From an uncultured Coriobacteriaceae bacterium (GTDB lineage: Bacteria; Actinomycetota; Coriobacteriia; Coriobacteriales; Eggerthellaceae): a DNA stretch of 64,000 bases. This document shows positions 15,318-24,266 of the stretch, in pieces; the stretch's first letter is position 1; each line of letters opens with the position of its first letter. Made by a program: the position numbers and the translations under genes. The notes under the pieces were generated by a model that searched no databases, was not told the origin of the DNA, and saw only the letters and a list, made by a program, of their open reading frames with translations. The stretch is taken from positions 62,001 through 126,000 of the forward strand of contig CALDCB010000007.1 in assembly GCA_937937585.1 (NCBI GenBank), read 5' to 3'.

Positions 15318-15344
15318 AAGCTCCCGTAAGGGGGCTTTTTTCTT
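15318..15344 (+). terminator. Terminator of the tRNA operon
   Basis: AAGCTCCC-GTAA-GGGGGCTT (one wobble) is followed by TTTTTCTTG. Confidence 0.8.
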
Positions 15345-15427
15345 GCCCGAGTGCCAATCTCGTAGCAAACTACTGATAACAATGCGAATCAGTCGGGTTT
15401 TGGAATCAAAGGGCGAGGTGCTAATCG

Positions 15428-16852
15428 GTGTCGGCGAAGAAGGATAAATCGGGTGGCGTTCGCCATATGAACCCGCAACAGGTTTTTGCGGTGCTGGTGT
15501 GCATGCTCACGGGCTTCATGTCGCCGTTCATGTCTTCATCGCTGAATCTGTGCATTCCGGCTATGAGCGCCGAATTCAACTGCGGTGCCACCGCCGTCAC
15601 GTGGGTTATCACGTCGTATACGCTGGCCACGGCCATGTTCTCCATTCCCTTGGGGCACGTTGCCGACGTCAAGGGTCGCCGTCTTATGCTTATTATCGGC
15701 ACGGTGTTCTTCACTATCAGCTCAGCTGCGTGCGCGCTTGCGCCCAGCATCGAGCTCCTGATCGGTGCTCGTTTTGCCATGGCCGTGTCGGGCGACGCCA
15801 TCTTGGCAGCCAATGTCGCGCTGATGCTTCTAGCGTTCCCGCCCGAGCATAAGGGTCGCATGCTTGGCTTGTACGGCACGTTCGTGGGCGTGGGCCTTAC
15901 CATGGGTCCGGTCATCGGCGGCGTCTTGTGTGATTTGCTTAGTTGGCGCTACGTATTCGTGACGGGCGTCGTGGTTGGCGCGTTCTGCTCGTATCTCAGC
16001 ATCTTCCGCATCGAGAAGGATGTTCCCGGCGAGCAAATGCAGCCGTTCGATCATGTGGGCAGCGCGCTGTTCATGGTGTCGCTCTTCGTTTTGATGTTCG
16101 GCCTGTCCGAGTGGACCGCCGTCTCGTGGGCACCCATCTGCTTCGGCGTCGGCGTGCTTTTGGTTGGCGTGTTCGTTTCGCACGAGTGGCGCTGCGAGGC
16201 GCCTGTCATGCAGGTGCGCCTTTTCGTTGAAAGCGCGTTGTACGGTCGTGCGAACTTCGCATCGCTTTTGAAAACCGCGGCGTTCTTCGCGGTTGGGTAC
16301 ACCATGGCCATCTACCTCGAGGTCGTGCAAGGCCTCGATGCGGCAACTGCCAGCCTGGTCATGCTGGCTCAGCCCGCTATCCAGGGTTTGCTTTCGCCGT
16401 TTGCGGGCAGTCTGGCCGACCGCATGCGCCCCGCCGTGGTTTCCGCTTTCGGCGTGATCATCGTGACGGCGTCGCTGTTTGGTCTGAGCTTCGTGGAGCA
16501 GGGCCTGACGCTTTGGCAGGTGGTTGCACTGTTGTTCGCCATCGGTTTTGGCAACGCGTTCTTCGTCGCGCCCAACCAAAGCGTCGTGATGTCGTGCGTG
16601 GGGCCTGAAAGCTATTCCGAAGCCAATGCCACCATCACGGCGATGCGCGGCATCGGTCAGTCTCTTTCCATCGTGATCGTCGGCCTGGTGCTGTCCATCA
16701 CCGTGGGCAACACGGTTCTGGCGCAGATTCCCGCCGCCGACTTGACTCACGCCATCAGCGTCATCATGCTTATCGGCGGCTTTATCGGAATCGCCGCCGT
16801 GCTGTGCACCATCGAGCTGCCTAAGCGCGCGCATGCAAAGGAAGAAAGGTAA
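15428..16852 (+). CDS. MFS drug-exporter-like protein (DHA2/EmrB type, 14 helices)
   Basis: The 474-residue protein begins at a GTG (15428) with a short basic leader (MSAKKDKSGGVRHMNPQQ), followed by about fourteen hydrophobic helices. MFS loop motif A appears as GHVADVKGRR (about residues 76-85). LYGTFVGVGLTMGPVIGGVLCDLLSWRY is motif C (G-x-x-x-G-P-x-x-G-G), typical of drug:H+ antiporters. The substrate is unknown. It ends three bases before the SpoU methyltransferase start, so the two are probably translated from one message. Confidence 0.85.
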   Translation: MSAKKDKSGGVRHMNPQQVFAVLVCMLTGFMSPFMSSSLNLCIPAMSAEFNCGATAVTWVITSYTLATAMFSIPLGHVADVKGRRLMLIIGTVFFTISSAACALAPSIELLIGARFAMAVSGDAILAANVALMLLAFPPEHKGRMLGLYGTFVGVGLTMGPVIGGVLCDLLSWRYVFVTGVVVGAFCSYLSIFRIEKDVPGEQMQPFDHVGSALFMVSLFVLMFGLSEWTAVSWAPICFGVGVLLVGVFVSHEWRCEAPVMQVRLFVESALYGRANFASLLKTAAFFAVGYTMAIYLEVVQGLDAATASLVMLAQPAIQGLLSPFAGSLADRMRPAVVSAFGVIIVTASLFGLSFVEQGLTLWQVVALLFAIGFGNAFFVAPNQSVVMSCVGPESYSEANATITAMRGIGQSLSIVIVGLVLSITVGNTVLAQIPAADLTHAISVIMLIGGFIGIAAVLCTIELPKRAHAKEER

Positions 16853-16855
16853 CGC

Positions 16856-17710
16856 ATGCCGATCGTTCGCATTTCAGAGCTTCCCGAAGGAACCCGCGAT
16901 AAGCGATTGGCCCCGTATTCAGGCATGACCGACGGTCAGCTGAAACGTGGTGAGGGGTTTAGGCGCGACAATCCCAACGGCATGTTCATCGGCGAATCGC
17001 AGCGTGTCGTCGAGCGCGCCCTTGATGCGGGGGTCAGGCCATTGTCGTTGTTCGTCGAGGAAACCTGGCAGGCGCATGACGCCGCGATCATCGATCGCAT
17101 TTCGCGCGAATGGCCCGATGCCATGATCTTTCTTGCTACCACCCAGGAGTTTCACGACCTTACCGGCTATCAGGTGACCAGGGGGTCGCTTGCGTGCTTC
17201 GAGCGCCCGGTTCTTCCTACGCTTGATGAAGTGCTTTGCAATGCCAAGCGCGTGGCCGTGTTGGAAGACGTCACCAACTACGCCAATGTCGGGGCCATTT
17301 TCCGCTCGGCGGCGGCGCTTGGAATCGACGCCGTGTTGGTCACACCTTCGTGCCACGATCCGTTTTACCGCCGCGCCGCGCGCGTTAGCATGGGCGCGGT
17401 GTTCCAGGTTCCGTGGACGCGCATCGGCTCGACCCGCGAGTGGGCAGGCGAGGGTGTGCCCGAGCTTCGCCGTCGTGGCTTCACCACCGTTGCCATGGCG
17501 TTGCGCGAGGACTCTATAGCGCTTGACGGCCCTGAGATCGCAGCGGCCGACAAACTTGCCATCGTGCTGGGAACCGAGGGCGACGGCCTGTTCCAAAGCA
17601 CCATCGATTCCTGTGACCACACGGTGATGATTCCCATGGCGCACAACGTGGACTCATTGAACGTTGCTGCAGCAAGCGCCATCGCTTTCTGGGAGATCCG
17701 CACGCGATAG
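16856..17710 (+). CDS. SpoU/TrmH-family RNA 2'-O-methyltransferase
   Basis: The 284-residue protein has an N-terminal substrate-binding part and a C-terminal SPOUT knot: VLEDVTNYANVGAIFRSAAALGIDAVLVTP (motif 1, with the catalytic N-x-G-x-x-x-R), LAIVLGTEGDGL (motif 2) and MIPMAHNVDSLNVAAASAIAFWE (motif 3). These enzymes transfer methyl from SAM to a ribose 2'-OH in rRNA or tRNA; which base is modified cannot be told. It follows the MFS gene almost directly. A weak GTTTGCAC/GTGCAAAC inverted repeat (17727-17769) lies after its stop. Confidence 0.88.
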   Translation: MPIVRISELPEGTRDKRLAPYSGMTDGQLKRGEGFRRDNPNGMFIGESQRVVERALDAGVRPLSLFVEETWQAHDAAIIDRISREWPDAMIFLATTQEFHDLTGYQVTRGSLACFERPVLPTLDEVLCNAKRVAVLEDVTNYANVGAIFRSAAALGIDAVLVTPSCHDPFYRRAARVSMGAVFQVPWTRIGSTREWAGEGVPELRRRGFTTVAMALREDSIALDGPEIAAADKLAIVLGTEGDGLFQSTIDSCDHTVMIPMAHNVDSLNVAAASAIAFWEIRTR

Positions 17711-18124
17711 GGCGGGATTACTAGGTGTTTGCACGTGTGCGCCTGCCTAGTTTGGGGGTAAGTGCAAACTCTATTCGTGAAGTTCATATGGACGAGCGAA
17801 CCATGTGCTAATATGCTCATCATATGAAAGCCGACAAGGCGGCTTTAGGCGTGTTCTTATACGGGTTCCCGTTGCGCCGCAAAGAATACCTGGCGGTCCC
17901 ATGCCGTTCGAATACGAAACGCGCCCAGCACGGAAGGCATTGAGGACTGCGCGATCTTTTGAGTCGCGCGCCTGACATGCAGGCACCTCGAACCGTGTTC
18001 GCGAAAAGCGAAGAAGGACGGTTTGGGGATTTTGTGCGCTCACTTCCATTTTTCAAAATCTCGATTCCTTCTCTGGTAATATTCACTATTGCTGCTTAAT
18101 GACGATTTTCTTGAAGGAGCACTT
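17711..18124 (+). other. Structured non-coding stretch before infA
   Basis: No convincing gene lies in these 414 bases. They hold the GTTTGCAC/GTGCAAAC inverted repeat (17727-17769), an extended -10 (17806-17814), at least four hairpins up to about 18030, and the infA leader with a TAATAT box at 18077-18082. Confidence 0.55.
17806..18030 (+). ncRNA. Candidate structured RNA or long leader upstream of infA
   Basis: An extended -10, TGC-TAATAT (17806-17814), would start a transcript near 17821. It is followed by stems AAAGCCG/CGGCTTT (17827-17846), GTGTTCTT/AAGAATAC, ATGCC/GGCAT, GCGCGAT/GTCGCGC and AACCGT/ACGGTT. A 39-codon reading frame from 17824 is present but has no ribosome site. I cannot match the fold to a named RNA class. 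Confidence 0.3.
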
Positions 18125-18343
18125 TTGACGAAACAAGATGTCATCGAACTCGAGGGTACGGTCCTTGAGGCATTGCCCAACGCGATGTTCAAAGTCGAAC
18201 TCGAGAACGGCCACGAAATCTTGGCGCACATTTCCGGGAAGATGCGCATGCATTACATCAAGATCCTTCCTGGCGACAAGGTAACCGTGGAGCTTTCCGT
18301 TTACGACCTCAACCGCGGTCGTATCACGTATCGCTTCAAGTAG
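18125..18343 (+). CDS. infA: Translation initiation factor IF-1
   Basis: Starting at the TTG at 18125, about five bases after AAGGAGC, gives a 72-residue protein, exactly the IF-1 length. An in-frame ATG at 18089 would add twelve non-conserved residues. The sequence EGTVLEALPNAMFKVELENG...HISGKMRMHYIKILPGDKV...RITYRFK is the single OB-fold of IF-1, which binds the 30S A site. The rare TTG start on an essential factor suggests deliberately modest translation. It heads the rpmJ-rpsM-rpsK-rpsD-rpoA-rplQ cluster. The gap of about 200 bases to rpmJ contains a GCGCGGC/GCCGCGC hairpin (18352-18372). Confidence 0.96.
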   Translation: MTKQDVIELEGTVLEALPNAMFKVELENGHEILAHISGKMRMHYIKILPGDKVTVELSVYDLNRGRITYRFK

Positions 18344-18545
18344 GCTCCCAAGCGCGGCATCGATGGCCGCGCAAGGGCCTGGTTCGTTCTGGCAGGGTTG
18401 CAGCTGGAAGCGAATAGCCTCTCATCTTGAGTCGAGTGCTGCGTTCAGGAAGTCGGATCGCAGCAGCGCCTAAGCTCGAAATCATCGGCAGCGGCTGGCC
18501 GTGTGATATATACGGCAAGTATTGGAACACCGAAAGGAAGCAATT

Positions 18546-18659
18546 ATGAAGGTACGTCCTTCGGTCAAGAAGATGTGCGACAAGTGCAAGATCATTCGTC
18601 GCCATGGCACGGTTTACGTGATTTGCGAGAACCCGCGCCACAAACAGCGTCAAGGCTAG
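18546..18659 (+). CDS. rpmJ: 50S ribosomal protein L36
   Basis: A 37-residue frame, MKVRPSVKKMCDKCKIIRRH...KQRQG, is the zinc-binding (C+) form of L36, with Cys residues at 11, 14 and 27 and a His at 32 (C-x2-C-x12-C-x4-H). L36 is one of the smallest large-subunit proteins. The ATG follows GAAAGGAAG. It lies between infA and rpsM, the classic position. Because it keeps the zinc ligands, the ribosome probably uses this form when zinc is available. Confidence 0.97.
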   Translation: MKVRPSVKKMCDKCKIIRRHGTVYVICENPRHKQRQG

Positions 18660-18675
18660 AAAGAGGAGATTGTAT

Positions 18676-19044
18676 ATGGCACGTCTTGTTGGTGTCGACC
18701 TTCCTCGCGACAAGCGCGTTGAGATCGGTTTGACCTACATTTACGGCATCGGTCTGACGACCTCCAAGAAGATCCTTGCAGAGACCGGCGTCGATCCTGA
18801 CGTTCGTTGCAACGATCTCACGGAAGACGATCTGACCAAGCTCCGCGATTACATCCAGAACAACCTCACCGTCGAGGGCGACCTGCATCGCGAAGTTTCT
18901 CAGAACATCAAGCGCCTCATGGAGATCGGTTGCTACCGTGGCCTGCGTCATCGTCGTGGCCTGCCCGTCCGTGGCCAGCGCACTCATACGAATGCACGCA
19001 CTCGCAAGGGCCCGCGCAAGCAAATCGGCGGCAAGAAGAAGTAG
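18676..19044 (+). CDS. rpsM: 30S ribosomal protein S13
   Basis: The 122-residue protein starts MARLVGVDLPRDKRVEIGLTYIYGIG and ends with the basic GQRTHTNARTRKGPRKQIGGKKK tail that reaches the 30S P site. The length is normal. The ATG at 18676 follows GAGGAG; a TTG two codons upstream is ignored. It sits 16 bases after rpmJ and 13 before rpsK. Confidence 0.98.
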   Translation: MARLVGVDLPRDKRVEIGLTYIYGIGLTTSKKILAETGVDPDVRCNDLTEDDLTKLRDYIQNNLTVEGDLHREVSQNIKRLMEIGCYRGLRHRRGLPVRGQRTHTNARTRKGPRKQIGGKKK

Positions 19045-19057
19045 GGGTTAGCTGACA

Positions 19058-19456
<399 letters not shown>

Positions 19457-19472
19457 TTGAAAGGATAAGATT

Positions 19473-20066
19473 ATGGCAATTGACAGGACTCCGGTTCTGA
19501 AACGTTGCAGGCAGCTGGGCATCGATCCTGTGGTTATGGGTTACACCACCAAGGAATCCAAGCGTCAGCCGTCTCGCCGTCGTAAGGAAAGCGAATACGG
19601 ACTTCAGCTGCGCGAGAAGCAGAAGGCTAAGTTCATCTACGGCGTTCTCGAGAAGCAGTTCCGTAGCTACTTCAAGCGCGCTAAGGCCCTCGAGGGCGTT
19701 ACCGGTGAGAACTTGCTCACCATTCTCGAGACCCGCCTGGACAACGTCGTCTTCCGTCTGGGCTTTGCTCGCACCCGCAAGGAAGCTCGCCAGACCGTTA
19801 CCCACGGCCACATCACCGTCAACGGCCGTCGCGTGGACGTTCCGTCCTATCGCGTCCGTCCCGGCGACCTGGTAGCCGTTGCTCCTAAGGCCAAGGACCT
19901 GCTCGTCATCAAGAGCGCCCTTGTCTCCAACGAGCGCGTCTCCGTGCCTGCTTGGCTGGAAGTCGACATCGAGAAACTTCAGGGCAGCGTTCTTGCTCTC
20001 CCGAAACGCGATCAGATCGATCTGGACATCAACGAACAGCTCATCGTCGAACTTTACTCGAAGTAA
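19473..20066 (+). CDS. rpsD: 30S ribosomal protein S4
   Basis: The 197-residue protein has the short actinobacterial/Firmicute-type N-terminus (MAIDRTPVLKRCRQLGIDP) with a single Cys rather than a zinc-binding four-Cys set. The S4 RNA-binding domain at about residues 93-155 includes RLDNVVFRLGFARTRKEARQTVTHGHITVNGR. S4 nucleates 30S assembly on 16S rRNA and in many bacteria represses its own operon. It is 31 bases upstream of rpoA. Confidence 0.98.
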   Translation: MAIDRTPVLKRCRQLGIDPVVMGYTTKESKRQPSRRRKESEYGLQLREKQKAKFIYGVLEKQFRSYFKRAKALEGVTGENLLTILETRLDNVVFRLGFARTRKEARQTVTHGHITVNGRRVDVPSYRVRPGDLVAVAPKAKDLLVIKSALVSNERVSVPAWLEVDIEKLQGSVLALPKRDQIDLDINEQLIVELYSK

Positions 20067-20097
20067 TCGCGCTACCGCTTAAGGAGGCTTGCAAAGC

Positions 20098-21048
20098 ATG
20101 ACAGAGTTCATGAGGCCTACAGTTACAACAGAGGAAGTAAGCGACACCGTTGCTCGCTTCATCGTCGAGCCGCTTGAGCGCGGCTATGGCAACACGCTTG
20201 GCAACTCTTTGCGTCGCGTCCTGCTCTCGTCCCTGGACGGTGCTAAGGCAACCGCTATTCAGATCGAGGGCGTGCAGCACGAGTTCACCACCGCCGAGGG
20301 CGTTATCGAGGACATCACCGACATCGTTCTGAACGTGAAGGGTCTTGTCTTCTCCGCTCTCAACGGCGATGTCGAGGAAGCCATCGCGCATGTGTCCGTC
20401 GAGGGCCCCTGCGTGGTGACCGGCGCCGATCTCGATGTTCCCACCGAGTTCACGCTGATCAACCCCGAGCACGTCATCGCTACTGTTGCCGATGGCGGTC
20501 AGTTCGATATGTCCATCCGCATTGGTGTCGGCCGCGGTTACGTCCCGGCCGATCACAACAAGCGTTCCGAGGATCCCATCGGCATCATCCATGTCGACTC
20601 GCTGTTCTCCCCGGTTCGCCGTTGCACGATGAACGTCACCAACACTCGTGTCGGTCAGCGCACCGACTACGACAAGCTTGTGCTTGAGGTCGAGACGGAC
20701 GGTTCCGTCGACCCGACCGACGCTGTTCTGCGTGCCGTCAACATCGTCAACCAGTACATGGGCGCGTTCTTGGCTCTCGGCGAGGCCGAAGGTGAAGAGG
20801 AAGTCGAGGTTCCCTCTATCTTCGCTCCCGAGGATCAGGAGACGAACGCTGAGCTTGACAAGCAGATCGAGGATCTGGACCTTTCGGTTCGCTCCTACAA
20901 CTGCTTGAAGCGTGCCGGTATCCATTCCGTGCGCCAGCTGGTCGAATTCTCCGAGAACGACCTGCTGAACATCAGGAACTTCGGTGCGAAGTCCATTGAG
21001 GAAGTCAAGGACAAGCTCATTTCGATGGGTTTGAATCTGAAGCTTTAA
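20098..21048 (+). CDS. rpoA: RNA polymerase alpha subunit
   Basis: The ATG at 20098 lies ten bases after AAGGAGG and gives 316 residues; a TTG at 20089 is too close to the ribosome site. The N-terminal dimerisation domain includes FIVEPLERGYGNTLGNSLRRVLLSSLDG. The C-terminal domain (about residues 240-316) includes EDLDLSVRSYNCLKRAGIHSV and the helix-hairpin-helix NFGAKSIEEV, which contacts UP elements. An acidic linker (GEAEGEEEVEVPS) joins them. It lies in the ribosomal cluster between rpsD and rplQ as in most bacteria. Confidence 0.98.
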   Translation: MTEFMRPTVTTEEVSDTVARFIVEPLERGYGNTLGNSLRRVLLSSLDGAKATAIQIEGVQHEFTTAEGVIEDITDIVLNVKGLVFSALNGDVEEAIAHVSVEGPCVVTGADLDVPTEFTLINPEHVIATVADGGQFDMSIRIGVGRGYVPADHNKRSEDPIGIIHVDSLFSPVRRCTMNVTNTRVGQRTDYDKLVLEVETDGSVDPTDAVLRAVNIVNQYMGAFLALGEAEGEEEVEVPSIFAPEDQETNAELDKQIEDLDLSVRSYNCLKRAGIHSVRQLVEFSENDLLNIRNFGAKSIEEVKDKLISMGLNLKL

Positions 21049-21077
21049 TCTGGCTTTAGGTATAGGAGAAAAAGACA

Positions 21078-21605
21078 ATGAGGCACAATTACAAGGGCCG
21101 TAAGCTGGGTACCGACTCCAGCCATACGCGTGCTATGAAGCGTAGCCTGGTCAGCGCGCTTCTTTACAACGACCGTATCAAGACGACCGAGCCGCGCGCT
21201 AAGGAAATCCGCGCCGACGTCGATCGCATCATCACCTGGGCTAAGAAGGGCGACCTTCATTCCCGTCGTCTTGCCATCGCTTGGCTTGGCAACGACAAGG
21301 AACTGGTCCGCGAGGTCTTCGAGAAGGTCGAGCAGGGCATGTTCGCCGATCGTCAGGGCGGCTACACCCGCATCATGAAGCTCGGCAACCGCAAGGGCGA
21401 CAACGCCCCCATGGTCATCATGGAGCTCTGCACCGAGCCCGTCGCCAAGAAGGCTGAGAAGACTGCTCCTAAGAAGGTTCAGCCCAAGAAGGTCGAGGCT
21501 GAAGAGGTCAAGGCTGAGGCTGAGACCGAGGAAGTCGCCGAGGCTGTCGAGGAGCTCGCCGCTGAGGTTGAGGCCGAGGCTACCGAGGAGAAGAAGGCCG
21601 AGTAA
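21078..21605 (+). CDS. rplQ: 50S ribosomal protein L17 with acidic tail
   Basis: The first 120 or so residues (MRHNYKGRKLGTDSSHTRAM...YTRIMKLGNRKGDNAPMVIMEL) are L17, which binds 23S rRNA near the exit tunnel. The chain is 175 residues. The remaining 55 form a low-complexity tail rich in Lys, then Glu, Ala and Val (repeats of EVKAEAE/EEVAEAVEEL). Similar tails occur on L17 in Actinobacteria. It is the last gene of the cluster, and a strong terminator follows. Confidence 0.96.
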   Translation: MRHNYKGRKLGTDSSHTRAMKRSLVSALLYNDRIKTTEPRAKEIRADVDRIITWAKKGDLHSRRLAIAWLGNDKELVREVFEKVEQGMFADRQGGYTRIMKLGNRKGDNAPMVIMELCTEPVAKKAEKTAPKKVQPKKVEAEEVKAEAETEEVAEAVEELAAEVEAEATEEKKAE

Positions 21606-21632
21606 TCGGACTTATCTTCAAAGCTTGTTTCG

Positions 21633-21662
21633 AAAGGGAACCGTAAGGTTCCCTTTCTTTTT
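21633..21662 (+). terminator. Terminator of the infA-rplQ ribosomal cluster
   Basis: AAAGGGAACC-GTAA-GGTTCCCTTT is followed by CTTTTT. Confidence 0.9.
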
Positions 21663-21715
21663 ATGTTCGACCGATCATTTTCCTTTGCGGGCATGGCATA
21701 TGGGATACTCGCTTT

Positions 21716-22477
21716 ATGAATTCATCCGCTTCGTTATATATCGCCCGAAACACACCGGTTCACGCATGCGATGCGCGCGTGAAGATTCTTTTGCTGCTTT
21801 CGTACGCAGTTGCGATATTCTTCGCCGATACGCTTGTGGGCGTGTCGCTCTTTGCGATATGTGCTGTGGTGGCCGCTGGGGTTGGTAGGATTCCGGTCCG
21901 CACGCTTACGGTTCTTCTTATTCCCGTCGCGTTCCTGTCCTTGTTCGCGGTTTTTTTCAATGCTATCAATGCCGACGCCGCTTCGGAAGGTCTCCTTATT
22001 GGTGGGATCAGCGCGGTGCGTATGATGTCGCTTGCCATTGCGAGCTTTGTGGTGTGCTTTACCACTACGTCGACCGATTTGGTGCAGGCGTTTTCTTGGT
22101 TGTTGTTCCCGTTGGCGCGTGTGGGTGTCCCGGTGGGGGATATCGCTTTGGTTTTGTCGCTCGCGCTTCGCTTCATCCCCATGGTGTTCGAGGAGCTTGA
22201 CCGCATACGCGATGCGCAGACATCTCGCGGGGCGCCCCTTTCTTCGGGGCCTGTGATTTGCCGTATTAGGGCGTGGGGAGCGGTTTTCGTGCCTCTGTTC
22301 GTTGGTTTGTTCAGGCGAGCCGATCGAATCGCCATCGCCATGGATTCGCGCTGTTATGGCGCTGCTGGAATGACCGTCAAGCGCACTTCGCTTTCGGTTT
22401 GTGCCTTCTCGGCGTTGTCTTTTGCGCTGCTATCGGCAGGAATCGTCCTGTTCGTTGTAGTGGCTCTGCTGCTTTAG
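21716..22477 (+). CDS. ecfT: EcfT, transmembrane coupling subunit of an ECF vitamin transporter
   Basis: The 253-residue protein has five or six membrane helices and the two cytoplasmic coupling-helix motifs of EcfT/CbiQ: AQTSRGAP at about residue 165 and AMDSRCYG at about 208. The family forms are ARG and ARS. These dock onto EcfA ATPases, which power uptake of vitamins or metals with an S-component. Neither ATPase nor S-component gene lies next to it, so it must pair with proteins encoded elsewhere. The rplQ-ecfT order matches many Gram-positives, except that the ecfA genes normally between them are missing. Confidence 0.85.
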   Translation: MNSSASLYIARNTPVHACDARVKILLLLSYAVAIFFADTLVGVSLFAICAVVAAGVGRIPVRTLTVLLIPVAFLSLFAVFFNAINADAASEGLLIGGISAVRMMSLAIASFVVCFTTTSTDLVQAFSWLLFPLARVGVPVGDIALVLSLALRFIPMVFEELDRIRDAQTSRGAPLSSGPVICRIRAWGAVFVPLFVGLFRRADRIAIAMDSRCYGAAGMTVKRTSLSVCAFSALSFALLSAGIVLFVVVALLL

Positions 22478-22530
22478 ATGCTAAGGTGCCTTGCCGTCCA
22501 CTCCTTAGACCCCCGTCAACCGCGCTGGCG

Positions 22531-22539
22531 TGATATCAT
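22531..22539 (+). promoter_or_regulatory. Candidate extended -10 promoter of eno
   Basis: TGA-TATCAT (22531-22539) is followed by TGAAGC. It shares this block with the element upstream of the amidohydrolase gene at 6043-6051. The -35 is not clear. Confidence 0.4.
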
Positions 22540-22602
22540 TGAAGCGTTGTGCATCTTTGTTATGCGCTTCAAATTGAAACTAGTTTGTCTGAGGAGGCAA
22601 CA

Positions 22603-23892
22603 ATGAGCATCATCCTTGATGTTTATGGTCGCGAGGTTCTCGATTCGCGCGGCAACCCCACGGTTGAGGTCGAGGTTATCCTTGACGACGGCGCTATGGG
22701 TCGTGCAATCGTTCCTTCCGGCGCATCGACGGGCGCCTTCGAAGCTGTCGAGCTTCGTGACGGCGACAAGGATCGCTATCTTGGCAAGGGCGTGCTGAAC
22801 GCTGTCGATTTCGTTAACACCGAGATCGCCGACGTTCTGTACGATATGGACGCAACCGACCAGCGCGCTATCGACGAGGCCATGATTGAGGCCGACGGCA
22901 CCGAGAACAAGGGCAAGTTCGGCGCTAACGCCATTTTGGGCGCCTCCCTGGCAGTTGCTCGTGCCGCCTCTCAGTCGTCCGAGCTCCCTCTGTACAAGTA
23001 CGTGGGCGGCCCGAACGCTCATCTTCTGCCCACTCCGATGATGAACATCCTCAACGGTGGTGCTCATGCCGACAACAACGTTGACTTCCAGGAGTTCATG
23101 ATCATGCCCGTTGGCGCCGAGTCCTTCGCCGAGGCTCTTCGCTGGTGCGCAGAGATCTACCACACCCTGAAGAAGGTTCTTCACGACGCTGGCCTTGGCG
23201 GCGGCGTTGGTGACGAGGGTGGCTTCGCTCCTAACTTCACCAAGAACTCCGAGCCGCTTGAGTACATCGTGAAGGCTTGCGAGGCTGCCGGTTATGTTCC
23301 CGGCAAGGACATCATGTTCGCCATGGACCCTGCTTCCACTGAGTTCTACAACGTCGAAACCGGCAAGTACGAGCTGAAGGGCGAGGGCCGCGAGCTCACC
23401 AGCGCCGAAATGGTCGATTACTGGGAGGCCCTGGTCAACGAGTTCCCGATCATCTCCATCGAGGACGGCATGGCCGAGGAAGACTGGGATGGCTGGAAGA
23501 TGCTCACCGATCGCATCGGCGACCGCGTGCAGCTGGTTGGCGACGATCTGTTCGTCACCAATTCCAAGCGCCTGAAGAAGGGCATCGAGCTTGGTTGCGC
23601 TAACGCAATCCTGATTAAGGTCAATCAGATCGGCTCTCTTACCGAAACCCTTGAGGCTATGGAAATGGCAAAGCAGGCCGGTTACGCCTGCATCGTCAGC
23701 CATCGTTCCGGCGAGACCGAGGACACCACCATTGCCGACCTGTCCGTTGCCACCAACGCAGGTCAGATCAAGACCGGTGCTCCGTGCCGTTCCGACCGCG
23801 TTGCCAAGTACAACCAGCTTCTCCGCATCGAGGAGGATCTGGGCAGCCAGGCTCGTTACGCTGGCCGCGACGCGTTCTACAACCTGCGCTAA
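22603..23892 (+). CDS. eno: Enolase
   Basis: The ATG at 22603, five bases after GAGGAGG, gives 429 residues, the standard enolase length. Visible are MSIILDVYGREVLDSRGNPTVEVEV, the catalytic loop PSGASTGAFEAVELRDGD, GGVGDEGGFAPNF, the metal ligand in SIEDGMAEEDW, and the signature LIKVNQIGSLTETLEAM with the catalytic Lys, followed by VSHRSGETEDTTIADL. It dehydrates 2-phosphoglycerate to phosphoenolpyruvate in glycolysis. It is monocistronic: promoter upstream, terminator downstream. Confidence 0.98.
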   Translation: MSIILDVYGREVLDSRGNPTVEVEVILDDGAMGRAIVPSGASTGAFEAVELRDGDKDRYLGKGVLNAVDFVNTEIADVLYDMDATDQRAIDEAMIEADGTENKGKFGANAILGASLAVARAASQSSELPLYKYVGGPNAHLLPTPMMNILNGGAHADNNVDFQEFMIMPVGAESFAEALRWCAEIYHTLKKVLHDAGLGGGVGDEGGFAPNFTKNSEPLEYIVKACEAAGYVPGKDIMFAMDPASTEFYNVETGKYELKGEGRELTSAEMVDYWEALVNEFPIISIEDGMAEEDWDGWKMLTDRIGDRVQLVGDDLFVTNSKRLKKGIELGCANAILIKVNQIGSLTETLEAMEMAKQAGYACIVSHRSGETEDTTIADLSVATNAGQIKTGAPCRSDRVAKYNQLLRIEEDLGSQARYAGRDAFYNLR

Positions 23893-23928
23893 AGGTTGCG
23901 TCGCGTATCCGCTGATCAACTGATTTGT

Positions 23929-23962
23929 GCGCCGTCGTCCTTCGGGACGGCGGCGTTTATTT
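23929..23962 (+). terminator. Terminator after eno
   Basis: CGCCGTCGTCC-TTCG-GGACGGCGGCG (one wobble) is followed by TTTATTTA. Confidence 0.85.
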
Positions 23963-24266
23963 ATGACCGGAATCGGCGAAGGCATGAGAGGTACGCCTCG
24001 AAGTGGTGGGGCTGGGGGATTAGGTTTTTTGTCGGCATGTAGGATGTACGTTGGGATAGTTGAGCTTGAGGAGAGCGTTCGTCGTTGACACGTGCAGTGG
24101 ATGTTGAGGTGCGGGCATTTCCGCAGGGTGTTTTGCGTTGTTGCGTAAAGCGCGCCCCTAAGAACGTCGCAGACCGAATTTTCTTTAACCTTGGCTAAAG
24201 GGCGCGAAGTTTAAAGGCAGTCCTTAGGTATGATCATTCGGCAGACTAATCAAGAGAGGGGAAGAC
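23963..24266 (+). other. Intergenic region eno-thyX
   Basis: About 300 bases with no gene that I can support. A possible -10 TATGAT (24229-24234) lies 33 bases before thyX, with no convincing -35. Confidence 0.4.

Noticed and set aside
17866..17942. Fragment resembling 5S rRNA (TGGCGG, CCCATGCCG, GAAACGC)
   Set aside because: Only about 55 bases separate the matching blocks and the helices of 5S RNA cannot form; the likeness is probably chance.
17820..18086. Minus-strand frames of about 90 codons before infA
   Set aside because: No ribosome site, no recognisable motif, and they overlap strong hairpins on the plus strand.
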